A stretch of DNA of 64,000 bases from Dysidea avara (lineage: Eukaryota > Porifera > Demospongiae > Dictyoceratida > Dysideidae), in NCBI RefSeq assembly GCF_963678975.1, contig NC_089279.1, positions 36,289,933 to 36,353,932 on the forward strand, written 5' to 3'. The position numbers and the translations under genes are program-made. Positions 63,601 through 64,000 of the stretch are shown here, one piece after another (position 1 is the first letter of the stretch; each line of letters opens with the position of its first letter). A model generated the notes under the pieces. The model worked only from the letters and a program-made list of their open reading frames with translations, searched no databases and was not told the DNA's origin.

Positions 63601-63934
63601 TTGCTAGTATAAAAGGCCAAGTTTGGTGTCTGAGGGGTTTTAGCAAGGCCACATAATTAGTTCCATAAGATGGTACAGTTTAACTTGTGTTCAAAACAAA
63701 ATCACAAGTGGAATAATACATACTGTATAATCTGGCAAGTATGATACACACACACCCACGTATGCACGCACGCATGCACGCATGCACGCACTCACACACA
63801 TGTACACACACACACACGTACGTACATACACACAGTAACACTCACTTCAAGACTCACTGGTGTGGAATGTGGTTGTTGTTGTGTGGCATGAGATGAAGTG
63901 ATTGTTTTGTTATGACTCCCCACCACAGAGTAGC
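51115..63934 (-). CDS. Coiled-coil protein, multi-exon, 5' end beyond the window
   Basis: Minus-strand exons: 63846-63934, 62205-63555, 61936-62007, 61600-61715, 60769-60829, 60651-60693, 60306-60427, 60073-60253, 58999-59062, 58909-58951, 56447-56607, 56027-56068, 54265-54354. All have GT-AG borders and all phases match. Exons 51706-51827 and 51115-51296 (TAG stop) belong at the end, but one linking exon is not identified. The first 450 residues are low-complexity: Gln/Ser-rich, a basic RRHQRTRKHVRHHH stretch, and repeats of the type HQGV.TT. From about residue 455 the protein is heptad-rich coiled coil (LELSSISADKDKLQSDNSRL, KQMEQL-like segments, EKRQKRLEEKLAIANETI). The family is not recognised. 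A cytoskeletal, Golgi or centrosomal scaffold is plausible but unproven. Confidence 0.75.
51869..52045. mobile_element. Short palindromic MITE in intron
   Basis: GATCACAGAAAAAGAAAGTA with GGGGAAACAAGGGAGGT at the left is mirrored by ACCTCCCTTGTTTCCCC and ACTTTCTTTTTCTATGATC at the right. Inner arms GGATTAAATGTTCACTAGTA also pair. It is about 175 bp and lies just upstream (in gene direction) of exon 51706-51827. Confidence 0.8.
52210..52803 (+). repeat. 600 bp dispersed repeat, copy 2
   Basis: Colinear with 36855-37443, see there. It lies in an intron of the coiled-coil gene on the opposite strand. The (GGCA)n part is only about three units long. Confidence 0.75.
54896..55035. repeat. Palindromic AAAGCAC repeat
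   Basis: ATATGAAAAATAAAG near 54901 is mirrored by CTTTATTTTTCATAT near 55005. GCTAATAAAGCA is mirrored by TGCTTTATTAGC in between. Intronic, no ORF; a foldback MITE. Confidence 0.65.
55480..55790. repeat. Nested direct and inverted copies of a 22 bp unit
   Basis: The unit CAATAAAGCACTCTTTGTGG appears at least four times forward (55560-55740) and twice inverted (55510-55560). Larger blocks with AAAGTACACTTT palindromes lie around it. A paired AAAGTTCTATAAG recurs at 55674 and 55792. Confidence 0.75.
56833..56903 (-). repeat. tRNA-derived sequence (SINE head or tRNA pseudogene)
   Basis: The minus strand has an A-box-like TGGTGCAGTGGTAAGAC, a B-box-like GGTTTGATTCC, and an ACCTGG/CCAGGT acceptor-like pairing. 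The anticodon arm CTCT/AGAG has a loop (CAAAGTA) without the invariant U33, so it is not a working tRNA. It lies in an intron. Confidence 0.5.
59492..59565 (+). tRNA. tRNA-Arg(UCU)
   Basis: 74 nt. Acceptor GTCCCTG pairs with CAGGGAC; discriminator A. The A box is TGGCGTAATGGATTAGCGC. The anticodon loop CTTCTAA (anticodon TCT) is closed by TTGGA/TTCAA, and the B box is GGTTCGACTCC. A T-run terminator starts at 59573. No intron. It decodes AGA and sits antisense inside an intron (59063-60072) of the coiled-coil gene, an arrangement compatible with independent pol III transcription. Confidence 0.95.
60519..60612 (+). repeat. (CA)n microsatellite
   Basis: CA run within the intron between the coiled-coil gene exons 60651-60693 and 60306-60427. 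The overlapping open frames are artefacts. Confidence 0.97.
62038..62192. mobile_element. Pogo/Tigger-like MITE in intron
   Basis: TAGTGGAACCTGTCTATTAA at the left and a CCATTATAGAGAGGTATCCAC end at the right form imperfect TIRs. It fills most of the intron between exons 62205-63555 and 61936-62007. A related end (GACACCTCTCTATAACAGAC) occurs at 45935 and 56285. Confidence 0.6.
63748..63833 (+). repeat. Degenerate CA/CG-rich microsatellite
   Basis: Mixed ACAC, GCACGCATGCACGCA and ACGTACGTAC units. It lies in the intron upstream of exon 62205-63555. Confidence 0.85.
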
Positions 63935-64000
63935 CTGTAATAATAGTTGTGTAATGAAGTGGAACATTAGGAAGATGGATAACACATCACCATAATAGAC

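Overview
The window looks like nuclear DNA of a demosponge, most likely an Amphimedon-like genome. This is inferred from the genes and not from any database search. The support is a metazoan ribosomal protein gene (eL15) with short introns, a DEATH-NACHT-LRR (NLR) gene of the type greatly expanded in Amphimedon, introns as short as 51 bp, AT-rich intergenic DNA rich in TAGC tetranucleotides, and very many short inverted-repeat transposons.

Left third (1-17.3 kb) is a transposon graveyard. It holds L2/CR1-type LINE fragments, one broken by three different MITEs, and a 3.1 kb near-perfect palindrome at 7270-10361. The palindrome arms are mirrored pseudogene copies of a PIN-like nuclease/CXC protein. 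A three-level nest follows at 14199-16912: a LINE with R2-like endonuclease residues lies inside a MITE with an 8-9 bp target duplication, which lies inside a MITE with a TAA duplication. A further MITE splits a small ORF whose frame rejoins when one target-site copy is kept.

18.3-29.6 kb holds two tandem paralogous genes for an unrecognised secretory protein with a signal peptide, an extracellular domain and about seven membrane segments. Each has two exons with the same phase-0 intron. The pair is flanked by arrays of a 75 bp repeat in opposite orientations, and one array is split by a mitochondrial ND5-like segment (a NUMT). The intron of the second gene contains a retroelement fragment.

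31.9-33.2 kb is RPL15 with a pyrimidine-rich presumptive start and a 5'UTR intron. 34-41 kb is repeat-rich and includes a probably broken multi-pass membrane protein gene. 41.5-44.2 kb is an element with about 180 bp terminal inverted repeats. It carries a near-full-length but frameshifted copy of the same PIN-like/CXC family as the palindrome, and it is the best candidate in the window for an undescribed mobile system.

46.8-49.4 kb is an intact three-exon NLR gene. It lies between a decayed block (44.6-46.1 kb) and the parent sequence of that block, the 3' half of a long minus-strand coiled-coil gene (51.1-63.9 kb, running off the right edge). Thirteen consecutive exons of the coiled-coil gene join in frame. 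A tRNA-Arg(UCU) gene sits antisense in one of its introns.
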